Shown here in pieces: positions 33,186 to 44,139 of a stretch of 64,000 nt of DNA. The stretch is from contig NC_069133.1 of assembly GCF_026914265.1 (NCBI RefSeq), positions 53,023,182 to 53,087,181 of the forward strand, read 5' to 3'. Every line of letters starts with the position of its first letter. The first letter of the stretch is position 1. The notes beneath the pieces were generated by a model. It was not told the origin of the DNA. It ran no database searches and was given only the letters and a program-made list of their open reading frames with translations. Source of the DNA: Mya arenaria. Lineage: Eukaryota; Mollusca; Bivalvia; Myida; Myidae. Made by a program: the position numbers and the translations under genes.

Positions 33186-33360
33186 TCCCAAACAACCTGT
33201 CAACAGCCCTCCCCTCCAACCCGTTCCCCAAACAACCTGTTAACAGCCCTTCCCCCTTACCCGCTTCCCAAAACAACCTGTCAACAGCCCTCTCCACTAA
33301 CCCGTTCCCCAAACAACCTGTCAACAGCCCCCCCACCCACTTTACCCATTCCCAGCCCCT
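33186..33360. repeat. Minisatellite of about 41 bp, four copies
   Basis: CCAAACAACCTGTCAACAGC recurs four times (about 33188, 33229, 33271, 33311), separated by C-rich CCCTCCCC-AACCCGTTCCC spacers. No coding evidence. Confidence 0.75.
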
Positions 33361-33548
33361 CGTTCACAACTCATCACTTGCTACCTGCATATGTTTTTTT
33401 CTCTCTTGTCAGGGCCGGACTGTAGAAGGCTCTGTGGGACAGCGCATAGTGAATTTACGACCCAATAATTTAATAAGTTTGAAGTACTAGTATATTATTA
33501 AACAATTATTCTGGTGTATCAATTAAGTCGGCGAAAATGTTGCATTAT

Positions 33549-33945
33549 TTAGCTATGTATCATGCGTTCTGGTAGCGTGCAAGTTATCGATGCCAATGAC
33601 ACTGGATGGTACTTGGCAACTTTATGCGTATGTCTTTTCAAGAATATAACATTGGCAGTGCGCCAGTCCTGATGATCTTTGCCTTTGTCAAGATAGTATT
33701 TGAATAAGTGAAATACGATTTGTGTAAGTTCTTTAGATGCAGTTCTTAACAAAATAGTTGGTATCTCGTCTGGGCCAGAGGCTTTGTGGCGATCAAGTTC
33801 ATTTAATAGTTACAAAACTCCTTTGGTAGATGCATTGATGCTAGACATATTAGGAAATATGCATTTCTTGTCGGGTAGGTTTGATTCATTTTCATTGGTA
33901 AAAACTGAGCAATACTGTTCATTGAGGAGTGATGCTTTACTAGTT
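33549..33945 (-). pseudogene. Non-LTR retrotransposon (LINE) reverse-transcriptase relic
   Basis: Conceptual translation gives the classic motif order KASGPDEIPT, LLRTASKEL, DWRTANVIF, then YHPVSLASITCTLPERMI. This matches the fingers and palm start of LINE reverse transcriptases (usual forms KASGPDGIP, DWR.A.V.PIFKKG, YRPISLTS). An in-frame TAA interrupts it near 33808, the Lys/Gly segment after IF is short, and the catalytic YADD part is absent. It is a dead 5'-and-3'-truncated fragment. Confidence 0.8.
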
Positions 33946-34609
33946 ATGACTATCACCTTTTAGGAAACAAGATGTTAAGCTTCAACTGTTCAAGTGACAT
34001 GTATAGGCTCTGTTGGCACGTCTAGGTTGCCTGCCGTTGGAGTATTTAATACATATCTTTATCAAACTTGGTTTCGGTTTGTCCGCTTATGTACACGTAC
34101 ATGTATTCTGAAACCGAGATGATATGTACAATCTGAGCCGTACAGAATTAACAAGGCTTAAATTCTAAATACACAAACCTCTAACGGATTAAGGGGGCAC
34201 ACCCGGCACCCCCCCCCCCCATGAAATCATCCAAGTGTAAATTTTGTCTCAATATCGTGGGAAAAAGTAAACAACTACGCTCAAAATTCATTATTTCGGA
34301 CTAGAAAAAAAATCCCCCAACCCCCTTGCAGTTGCAAACATTTTATGCCACATCCCGTGAGTTCGATTCTAAGGGCGGGGGGCACGTAAAATGTTGGCAG
34401 TTACGCCCCCTCTTACATCAAATTCCTGGACCGCCCCTGCATACTAATAAACAGTAACCCAATCTTAACAACTCCGGCAAGATTCGGGATAGTCAATTCT
34501 GTTGGATAATGGCGGACTTGCACCGATTGAACAGTATATAACCCAATCGTAACAAGTCGGCCATCTCCGACAAGCTTCGAAAAGTAACTACACACACAAT
34601 GTCAATAAT

Positions 34610-35181
34610 GGGTGAGGTGTTCCGATTGTAGGAATGACGTCACCATTACGTCATATGTACTTCCGTTGTGTGGAAAATTCTCAATAAAAAAAATGTTCTT
34701 ATGATTGATAGACATGTTTTCACATGCTCAATACACTGTAAATCAAAAATATCATTATTCCTCAAACTTTTATACCTTAAGTATCTATTCTTGCTTGATT
34801 TATCATTGAGAGTAGAGATTAAAGCATAAACCGCTGCCCTATAGTTGAAAGGTCATTTTGGAAGAACTGTCATGGCGGACGGTGCAATTTTTAGAGTTTG
34901 TTTTTCAAGTGGAGTGATTTTTCTTAGGAATAACTTGACCCCCCTTTTTTATTGGCCTAAAAGGTAATTTAAAGCTTATACTTTAAGAATATATGTGGTT
35001 ATCATAGCCTGCATTCGCTCGAAATGCCTTTAAATGTTGTCTAAAAATTATAATTTTACATTGAATTATATAGGGAATAACAATGGTGGTGTGTAACCTT
35101 GTATACATATAACCGAGAAAGTGTTGTCTGCTACCGGTGCTTCCTAAAATAAGTCCTCTTGCAGAAAGACCTTGGAAAGAC
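34610..35181 (+). promoter_or_regulatory. TSFM upstream region with CRE and YY1-like motifs
   Basis: TGACGTCA, a full CRE palindrome, is at about 34634, followed by TTACGTCA and ACTTCCG, an ETS-like site. CATGGCGGAC at 34871-34880 matches the YY1 core. These are about 550 and 300 bp before the TSFM start and fit promoters of nuclear genes for mitochondrial proteins. The transcription start is not defined. Confidence 0.4.
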
Positions 35182-38100
35182 ATGTTAGGTAAGTCACATA
35201 TAATTCTGTCGTTTTTCTGGTAAAGTGACTTCACTGACATTTCATAGAGTTACATACTTAATCAGCAATGTTCATCTTTAGAAAACGGCAACGTTTGTTG
35301 CCCAACTAAATAGTTAATATTTGGAATGTTGACAGCCGGCGTCCTTTATTTATTATAGTTTACAAATGAAGTCAGTATTTCCACAGTGGTTAGGGATAAT
35401 TGAGCGATAGTTAAGTGATAAGCGAGCAATTTAGGGTCTTAATGGAACTCTTTGAAAGCCCTTTTGAAATCATATGGTATACCCAGTCTAGACACATCAT
35501 TATTTCTTATTTATTTAAATTATTATGTCCCTAAATTGCTCACCTTCCCTCAAACCACTATGAGTATTGCAACTAACTATTACGAAGGAACACAACGTTT
35601 GTCTTTATACAGCTCAGGGCAAGCCCATGCAAATTGACGAAAGTTAATTATTTAATTATGTTTTTGCTGTCAGAGTTGTTGCAAGAAGAATGCTACTACA
35701 GCTGCGTACGGCAGCATAAGCATGTAACAAGAAAATTCCCGTTTTGCCTCATATTTCTTCCAGCAGTATTCACTAGTTTTATTATACCAAGTGTACTCTG
35801 TGAAAGAATACTGTTTTATTGTATTAATTACAACAATGCAGGTATCTCAAGATGGGTGCGGGTGGGCGGGGCAATAAGGTCAATTCGCCTGATGTCCACT
35901 CAAGCTGAAGCAGAAGTTGCAGTGGACAAAGCAGTACTCAGCAAGCTTCGAAAGAAAACAGGCTTTCCCATGATCAAATGCAAAACAGCATTGTCACAGT
36001 TCAACAATGACATTAAACAGGTATACATCTTATCCTATGGAGTTTATGGTTGCATCATGGGTTTTTTCTGGAATCATCAATGACTTTAAAGGTGGCCACT
36101 GTCAGTTTTTGTACAAGCACATATATCTATGTAATGGAGTTATCTTTCAGTTTTAAATAATAAATTAAATAATGATGAAGATAAAGTCATATGATTAAGA
36201 AAATTCTATTAATATAAGACATGCTGTTGAACTTGCATTGACAAATGTTATCAATCTTACAAATGAAAGCATCAAATTGAAAAATGAACATTTATATAAA
36301 TTCCCCTTGGTAAAATATCCAACATCATTCTTTCCCATACTAGGTTACCTAAAGACACTGACATGAAGAAAGTGATAAATCACTGAAACTAACAAAGTGC
36401 AACATAATGGCGGATCTGTGGTCTTGTGGTAACACACTTGACTATCAGTCCAGGAGACAGATTCGTTACCCTCCGCACCACTTAGAAAAATACTGATCGT
36501 CTTAGCTTACACACAACCACCATTGTTCTAAGATAAACAGTATGAAAGAATTCTTTTTGGTTTTGTGTAGGCTGAACAGTGGATGCGTGAGGTAGCTCAA
36601 AAGGAAGGTTGGGAGAAGGCAGGCAAACTGGAGAACAGGCCTATGTCTCAAGGTCTTTTGGGTGTGCTTCAGGCAGATACCGGTCTCACTGTGGTCGAGG
36701 TTTGTAGAACTTGAAACATTAAGTAATGATGCATGTTAAAGAGAAACATTGAGTTAGAGGTACATTTTAATTTTAGACATTGCAGACATCTTTCCTGCAT
36801 AGTGGGTTCTCTTAACAGTAGTGAACTCATTAACAAAGCTTTTCAAGCACTTCAAGCTGATGTTTTACATTAATGCCCTGTTTATAAATTGTGCATCTAG
36901 GTAAACTGTGAGACAGACTTTGTTGCCCGCAACGAGAACTTCCAAGCCCTCGTGTGCCAGATCACTACTGCTTGTCACAAAAACTTTGATCAGCAGGAAC
37001 AGGCTAAGGTAAATTTAATTTTATTTTCTAAAAACGACTTCCATAATATTATATATGATCAGTTGCTTGCGACTTATGTGAGAACAAAATTGTATCAATG
37101 ATAAGTCATCCTTGGCAGTTATTGTCCATAAATATAAGAAAAAAACTTTGCAAAAAAATGCAAGTTGTGCAGGTTATCAGCTTCAACTGCATTTCAGCAT
37201 TTCTGTTTAAATGAGCATCTGTCAATTGTTATTTAGTTGCTATTAAAATTCAAATAATCAATAAAGGAATGAATTTGAACTAAGTTTGAACACAATCAGG
37301 GCCTTCCACAGGGCCTTTTACCGCCGTGGTATCAGTTTGCTTGAATTTTGAAATCTGTGTCATCAGGTCACTTAAAATCCAGTGTATCTGAAATACTGTC
37401 CTACCGGGCTGCGGGATAAGTATATCCATGGAATTACCTCTGATAGCATGAATAAGATTCGCACTGGTGGAGAGTGTCATATTTAATGTTTAAGTATTGT
37501 TTTTCACTCCAACTGCACATGTGTGTAAACACTACCATGAGTTTTGATAACAGTACGTGATGAATTAATTAAGAGCAAGAAACAACCATTTACAGTTTCA
37601 ATAACCTGCTTTTTTCACATTGTGGAAGGTGATACCTAATATCTTGCAACAACCAAAACTTTAATTGCCCCTGAAGAATTTTCTAGGGAAGGCCTAGATG
37701 ATGACAGCATTAAATTTGTAATCAAGAAGGTCCTTTAAAATATGCACTCATTCACACAAATTATGATTTAAGTATTTTTTAAATTTAAAAAAAGTTGTTT
37801 TAATTGCAAATGTTTGTTGAATTCTTGGAATGATCATGTAACAATTCAAAACTACATGGAATTGTACTTACTTCATGTTATTTAAATATAATTATAACCT
37901 TGGCTATTCAAACAATAAGGGGAGCTATAGTACTCACCCTAGCATCAGGGTCACTGTCTGCATCACAACTTGGTTAAGGTTTTGCATGTAAGCACCTTTA
38001 AGTCATCATCTCAGCAAATGCATTACAAATTGCATTTAAACTTAAGATATGTGTTCCCATCTATCCAACCTACTTGATTAATCAAGTACGATAGCTCTGT

Positions 38101-40460
38101 CATGCATATTATGCAAATTATTTCCCCTTACTAAGAGTGACAGCTCTTGTATATACTCATTATTATTTTTGAGGATTGTTATTGTCTCAATTTTGAACTG
38201 CCACTCATTGATGATTCTTTTCCAATGTGGATAAACTTAGATACCTCCAACCTCAGGAAGCCTCGATGTGGAGACTTGGATACCTCCAACCTCAGGAAGC
38301 CTCGATGTGGAGACTTGGATACCTCCAACCTCAGGAAGCCTCGATGTGGAGACTTGGATACCTCCAACCTCAGGAAGCCTCGGTGTGGAGACTTGGATAC
38401 CTCCAACCTCAGGAAGCCTCGGTGTGGAGACTTGGATACCTCCAACCTCAGGAAGCCTCGGTGTGGAGACTTGGATACCTCCAACCTCAGGAAGCCTCGG
38501 TGTGGAGACTTGGATACGTCCAACCTCAGGAAGCCTCGGTGTGGAGACTTGGATACGTCCAACCTCAGGAAGCCTCGGTGTGGAGACTTGGATACCTCCA
38601 ACCTCAGGAAGCCTCGGTGTGGAGACTTGGATACCTCCAACCTCAGGAAGCCTCGGTGTGGAGACTTGGATACCTCCAACCTCAGGAAGTCTCGATGTGG
38701 AGACTTGGATACCTCCAACCTCAGGAAGCCTCGATGTGGAGACTTGGATACGTCCAACCTCAGGAAGCCTCGATGTGGAGACTTGGATACGTCCAACCTC
38801 AGGAAGCCTTGATGTGGAGACTTGGATACCTCCAACCTCAGGAAGCCTTGATGTGGAGACTTGGATACCTCCAACCTCAGGAAGCCTCGATGTGGAGACT
38901 TGGATACCTCCAACCTCAGGAAGCCTCGATGTGGAGACTTGGATACCTCCAACCTCAGGAAGCCTCGATGTGGAGACTTGGATACCTCCAACCTCAGGAA
39001 GCCTCGATGTGGAGACTTGGATACCTCCAACCTCAGGAAGCCTCGATGTGGAGACTTGGATACCTCCAACCTCAGGAAGCCTTGATGTGTAGATTCTCTT
39101 CAAGGCTATTAACTGCCACTCATTGATGATCTTTTTCCATCGTAGATCTGCCCAGAGTTTGCTCCCCTGTGATGAGACCAGGACGCCTTAATGAAGGAAA
39201 TTCTAGAAGAACATTAATTGCTTCTAATAGATGATTCCTTTCTATTGCAGATATTCCCGGTTATGTTCAGCCCGAGTTTGTTCTCCTGTAATAACTGTAC
39301 ACCGTGGATGGTTTTCAACTGCTTTTCAGGAATGATTTTTTCTACTGTAAATAACTCTCAGGCAGATTAAGTTTGCCCTGAGCTTTCTTCCTTGTGATGA
39401 CTGTACAGTTGTGAACCAGGTTTTGACAGTGCTTTGAGGGTGGGGAATTTTGGTGAGAACATGGCCATCAACTGCTACTAATCATTGATCCTGTTTCACT
39501 GTAGATTACTCTCGATAAGTCTGCCCTGAGTTTGCTCCCCTGTGGTGATCGTACAGTTGGGGACCAGGTTGCCTTGACAGTTGGGAATCTTGGGGAGAAC
39601 ATGGCTATCCGGCGTGCATCATACCTGCGTAGTGAGCCGGGGTCCACTCTGTCCTGCATGGTGCATGCGGCAGGTTAGTTCAACATTATGCAAATCACTC
39701 TCTGGTTGGTATGGGAGGAACCTCAGAATCTCTATGTTATGTATCAGTCCAACTTGGTGACCACCAACGAACCATGTTCAAGTCGGCTCAGTAACAGATA
39801 TGGTCATGCTGCTACTTATTTTTAGTGTGGAATCAATTTTGACAAAAGAAGAAAAATGAAAAGCTTGTTTGATTGCTTTTCATTTACATTTTTTAAACAT
39901 TGTTTAAAAGAAAGGGCATCTTACAGGGAAGGTTAACGCTAGAAAAATTGCACAAACATGTACAGTACTGAGAGTACATTGCAAGACGTTTTTGAAATCT
40001 ATTAAATTAACAAGTCCTTTTATCTGCCAGACTAAAACTGATACTCATCTTATCATACTTTGTTTCTGAAGGGCTTGGTTAATTGATGGTATCATTTTCA
40101 GGGCCAGCAATGGAACGCGACGGGATCAAGCTAGGAAAGTTTGCAGCCCTTGTGAAAATCCAGGAACCGGATATGAGCAGCATTTCTGAAAACATCTGTC
40201 AACACATCATTGGTATGAACCCTTCAGAAGTTGGTCAGTGGTCTGTTCCACCTGCTGACAAAAAGGACTCAAAGAAAAAGAAAAAGGATAAAAGTGCAGA
40301 AAATGAACCCAAAGAAATAAAAGTGGAGGCAAGATTGTATGATCAGGAATTTTTGCTTGAACCAGGGAAGAATGTGAGGGAATATTTACGGGAAAGTGCA
40401 CCCAATGTGATTGACTTTGTGAGGATTGAATGTGGTGAGGACTTAGGTGAAGAGGATTGA
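35182..40460 (+). CDS. TSFM: TSFM, mitochondrial elongation factor Ts (316 aa)
   Basis: EF-Ts is the guanine-nucleotide exchange factor for EF-Tu in the mitochondrial matrix. Six exons: 35182-35188, 35842-36020, 36571-36699, 36901-37008, 39505-39673 and 40102-40460. All introns are GT-AG and phases close to 951 nt, near the usual animal length. The first exon is only ATGTTAG; splicing gives MLGISRWVRVGGAIRSIRL, an amphipathic mitochondrial leader. Residues about 33-75 are the UBA-like N domain (LRKKTGFPMIKCKTAL, then DIKQAEQWMREVAQKEGW). NCETDFVARN is the EF-Ts signature of the core. LGENMAIRRA and VDFVRIECGE mark the C-terminal core. An inserted KKDSKKKKKDKSAENE segment is lysine-rich. The six-base-plus-one first exon is inferred from frame and donor context. 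Confidence 0.93.
38237..39094. repeat. 39-bp minisatellite, 22 copies, in TSFM intron 4
   Basis: Unit GATACCTCCAACCTCAGGAA followed by GCCTCGATGTGGAGACTTG. Copies are nearly identical, and variants cluster: CGATG in copies 1-3, CGGTG in 4-11, and back to CGATG from 12; CGTCC in copies 8-9 and 14-15. Since 39 is a multiple of 3, every frame that lacks a stop in one unit stays open, producing five overlapping false ORFs of 220-300 codons. Confidence 0.97.
39105..39504 (+). repeat. TSFM: Decayed tandem duplicates of the TSFM exon 5 acceptor region
   Basis: True exon 5 begins ATTACTCTCGATAAGTCTGCCCTGAG. Upstream are three imperfect copies: CATCGTAG then ATCTGCCCAGAGTTTGCTCC (39142), TATTGCAG then CAGCCCGAGTTTGTTCTCCTG (39243), and ACTGTAAATAACTCTC, later GCCCTGAGC, then GACTGTACAGTTGTGAACCAGG, GGGGAATTTTGGTGAGAACATGG (39350-39465). 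Each keeps intron-tail, acceptor-like site and exon start, but frames are broken. CTGCCACTCATTGATGAT flanks the minisatellite on both sides (38200, 39112). Confidence 0.65.
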
Positions 40461-40518
40461 TTAGCACTTGTTAGTCAAGCTAAAAATCTTTAAAACCTTT
40501 TTTTGTAATTTATGTTGG

Positions 40519-40524
40519 AATAAA
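40519..40524 (+). terminator. TSFM: TSFM polyadenylation signal AATAAA
   Basis: AATAAA lies 59 bases after the TSFM stop, followed within about 30 bases by a TTGTTTTGATCTTTTGTGTTG U/GU-rich stretch, the usual downstream element. Confidence 0.7.
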
Positions 40525-40811
40525 TCTAACTTGTATCAAATTGTTTTGATCTTTTGTGTTGTTGGAATACATTTATAGGAAGTTTCATGATTGTAGGTTA
40601 TAGCAATCTATATAAGTTCCTAGTAACTTTTTTATCTAGAGCAAAGAGTGATCTTGACGATAAAATGTTTTATCTGTTCTGCAGGGTTTCTAAATCTTGT
40701 ATACATTTGTGCTAAGTTTATTCGAAATCATTGCTTTGAAGGGGACAGATGAAAAGATAGAGATGGCAACAATATGGCACAAAGAGATACCAGCAGATGC
40801 AACCTTAATTT

Positions 40812-41110
40812 TTAGCTCACCTGTCACAAAGTGACAAGGTGAGCTTTTGTGATCACAATTTGTCCGGCGTCCGTCCGTAAACTTTTACTTTAAACGACAT
40901 CTCCTCATAAACCGCTTAGCCAATTTCATCCAAACTTCACAGGAATGTTCCTTGGGTGGTCCCCTTTGAAAATTGTTCAAAGAATTGAATTCCATGCAGA
41001 ACTCTGGTTGCCATGGCAATGGAAAGGAAAAACTTTAAAAATCTTCTTCTCCCAAACCACAAGGCTTAGGCCGTTGATATATGGTAGGTAGGATCACCAA
41101 ATGGTCCTCT
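40812..41110. repeat. Left end of long repeat block with AGCTCACCT hairpin
   Basis: TTTAGCTCACCTGTCACAAAG followed by GTGACAAGGTGAGCTTTT forms a hairpin, then GTCCGGCGTCCGTCCG. The following passage (CATCTCCTCATAAACC, CCAATTTCATCCAAACTTCA) recurs in altered form near 43600 and 43750. The matching far end, CAGGTGAGCGATTTAGGGCC, is at about 46123. The module from 40812 to 46160 may be one composite repeat. Confidence 0.6.
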
Positions 41111-42545
41111 ACCAAGATTGTTCAAATTATGGCCCTTGGGTCAAAATTGGCCCCGCCCCGGGGGGTCATGGGTTTTCTCTATATGTTTATAGTGAAAACT
41201 TAAAAAATCTTCTCCTCTGAACTTACTTGGCCTAGAGCTTAGATATTTGTCATGATTCATCGTCTAGTAGATCTCTACAAAGTTTGTTCAAATTATGGCC
41301 CTGGGGTCAAAATTGGCCCCGCCCCGGGGGGTCATGGGTATGCTCTATATGTTTATGGTTAAAACTTCAAAAATCTTCTCCTCTGAACTTACTTGGACTA
41401 GAGCTTAGATATTTGGCATGATTCATCGTCTAGTGGACCTCTACAAAGATTGTTCAAATTATGGCCTTGGGGTCAAAATTGGCCCCGCCCCGGGGGGTCA
41501 TGGGTATACTTGATATGTTTATAGTTAAAACTTCAAAAATCTCCTCTTAACTTACTTGGACTAGAGCTTAGATATTTGGCATGTTTCATCGTCTAGTGGA
41601 CCTCTACAAAGATTGTTCAAATTATGGCCTTGGGGTCAAAATTGGCCCCGCTCCGGGGGGTTAGGGTATTCTCTATATGTTTATAGTGAAAACTTCAAAA
41701 GTCTTCTCCTCTGAACTTACTTGGACTAGAGCTTAGATATTTGCATGATTCATCGTCTAGTGGACCTCTACAAAGATTGTTCAAATTATGGCCTTAGGGT
41801 CAAAATTGGCCCCGCCCCGGGGGGTCATGGGTATACTTGATATGTTTATAGTTAAAACTTCAAAAATCTTCTCCTCTGAACTTACTTGGACTAGAGCTTA
41901 GATATTTGGCATGATTCATCGTCTAGTGGACCTCTACAAAGATTGTTCAAATTATGGCCCTGTGGTCAAAATTGGCCCCGCCCCTGGGTGGTCATGGGTT
42001 TTCTCTATATGTTTATATTTAAAAAAATCAAAAATCTCCTCTGAACTTACGTTGCTTAGAGCTTAGATATTTGGCTTGATTCATCGTCTAGTGGACCTCT
42101 ACAAAGATTGTTCAAATTATGGCCCTGGGGTCAAAATTGGCCCCGCCCAGGGGGGTCATGGGTATGCTCTATATGTTTATAGTTAAAACTTCAAAAATCT
42201 TCTCCTCTGAACTTACTTGGACTAGAGCTTAGATATTTGGCATGATTCATCGTCTAGTGGACCTCTACAAAGATTGTTCAAATTATGGCCTTGGGGTCAA
42301 AATTGGCCCCACCCCCTTCGGGGGTCATGGGTTTTCTCTATATGTTTATAGTGAAAACTTCAAAAATCATCTCCTCTGAACTTACCTGGCTTAGAGCTTA
42401 GATATTTGGCATGATTCATCGTCTAGTGGACCTCTACAAAGTTTGTTCAAATTATGGCCCTGGGGTCAAAATTGGCCACACCCCGGGGCTGATGGGTTTT
42501 CTCTATATGTGTTATAGTGAAAACTTAAAAAATCTTCTCCGAACT
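41110..42545. repeat. Tandem array of about 165 bp, nine copies
   Basis: TTGTTCAAATTATGGCC recurs at about 41116, 41284, 41450, 41613, 41778, 41946, 42110, 42275 and 42443. Each unit also has GGTCAAAATTGGCCCCGCCC, a G-run with TCATGGG, TATATGTTTATAG and CATCGTCTAGTGGACC. The block 42660-43500 holds further, more diverged units. No coding evidence. Confidence 0.9.
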
Positions 42546-44100
42546 CACAAAGACAAGTAACGTCTTAATTTAAACTGGATAACATATTTAGTACACATAC
42601 CAATTTTCAATATGGGCCACATACAACAATTAATAACAAATATACATATATAGATACACACGTAAAATCAAGTAGTGACAAGAGCTTAGATATTTGGCAT
42701 GATATCATCCAGTTGACTTGTACCAATATTGTTCAATCTTTGGCCCTGGGGTCAAAAAATGGCCCCACCCGGGCGGTCATGGGTTTCCTTATATATGTAT
42801 ATGATGAAAACTTATAAAATCTTCTTCTCCGAAACCAAAAGGTGAAGGCCTTAGATATTTGGTATGAAGCATCGTTTATCGGACCACTATTAAGATTGTT
42901 CAAACTTTAGCCCTGGGGTCAAAATTGGCCACGCCCCGTGTTCATAGGCTTAGGTTTTCAATATTTTTATATAGTCTTGTATAATAAAACTTTAAAAATC
43001 CTCTTCTCCTAAATATAAGACCTAGAGCTTTCATATTTGGTATATAGTGTTACCTAGTGGACCTACACCAAAGGTATTCAAATTATTGTCCCGGGGTCAA
43101 ATTGGCCTTGCTCAGGGGTCATTTGTTTTTACATTGTCTTGTCACTTAAACATCTTTTCCTCTGAAAGTAAAGGTCAGAATGACTCCATACTTGATATGT
43201 AGCATCCTTACATGGTCCTCTCTCAACTTTGTTCAAATGGTTTTGTTTGGCCCCTTTTAGGGGTCACCAGAGCAAAAAATAGAAAACCCTTTAAACAACT
43301 TGATCATATTAACTGCTTGATGGATCTTCAAGTCTGAAGCATCCTAGCATGGGCCTCTGTCAGGTCTTTTCAAATAATTTTGTTTGGCCCCTTTTAAGGG
43401 CCACCAGAGCTAAAATTAGTAAAAAAAAACTTAACATTTTCTTCGCATGAACCCCTTGATAGATCTTCAGCAAATTTGGTTTGAAGTGCCCTTGCATGGA
43501 CCTCTCTTAAATTTGTTCACATAATTTTGATTGGCCCGGTTGCCATGGCAACCTAAAGGAAAATGTCAACAATTGGTTATAATCATCTTCTTCTCCTAAA
43601 CCGCTTTGACAATTTTGATGAAACTTCATAGGAATGATCCTTGGTTGGTGCTTTTTCAAAATTGTTCATAGAAATTAATTCCATGTAGAACTCTGGTTGA
43701 CATGGCAACCTAAAGGAAAAGTGTCAACAATTGGTTACAATCATCTTCTTCTCCCAAACCACTTGGACAATTTTGATGAAACTTCATAGGAATAATCCTT
43801 GGTTGGTGCTTTTTCAAAATTGTTCAAAAAAATTAATTCCATGCAGAACTCTGGTTGCCATGGCAACCTGAAGGAAAATATAGGCTGTCGTGTCCGCGCT
43901 GTGACTTACTCTTATATGGACAGATTTTAAAATGACTTGCCATATGTTTTCGACATACCAAGACAACGTGTCGTGTGCAAGACCCATGTCCCTACCTCTA
44001 AGGTGAAAGATACACTAAGTGTTTATTCACAATGGAATGCTGAATATGAGGACATAAAGAGTGTTGGCTGTCATATAGTATGATTGTTTTTTTATGCCCC
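42546..44100. repeat. Diverged continuation of the repeat block
   Basis: Older copies of the 165-bp unit (TGGCCCTGGGGTCAAAAAATGG at 42740, GCCCTGGGGTCAAAATTGGCC at 42910). Then come two close copies of a module at about 43560-43720 and 43720-43880 (CCATGGCAACCTAAAGG or CATGGCAACCTAAAGG, AATTTTGATGAAACTTCATA, TCCTTGGTTGGTGC). No gene seen. Confidence 0.7.
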
Positions 44101-44139
44101 CAAAGGTGGGCATATTAAAATCGCACCGTCCGTCCGTCC

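Noticed and set aside
35634..36083. 149-codon frame starting at 35634 as the TSFM N-terminus
   Set aside because: The part before 35842 reads through an intron. Splicing from ATGTTAG at 35182 gives a proper mitochondrial leader with correct phase.
38147..39126. Five overlapping open frames of 221-299 codons on both strands
   Set aside because: All are products of the 39-bp minisatellite inside TSFM intron 4.
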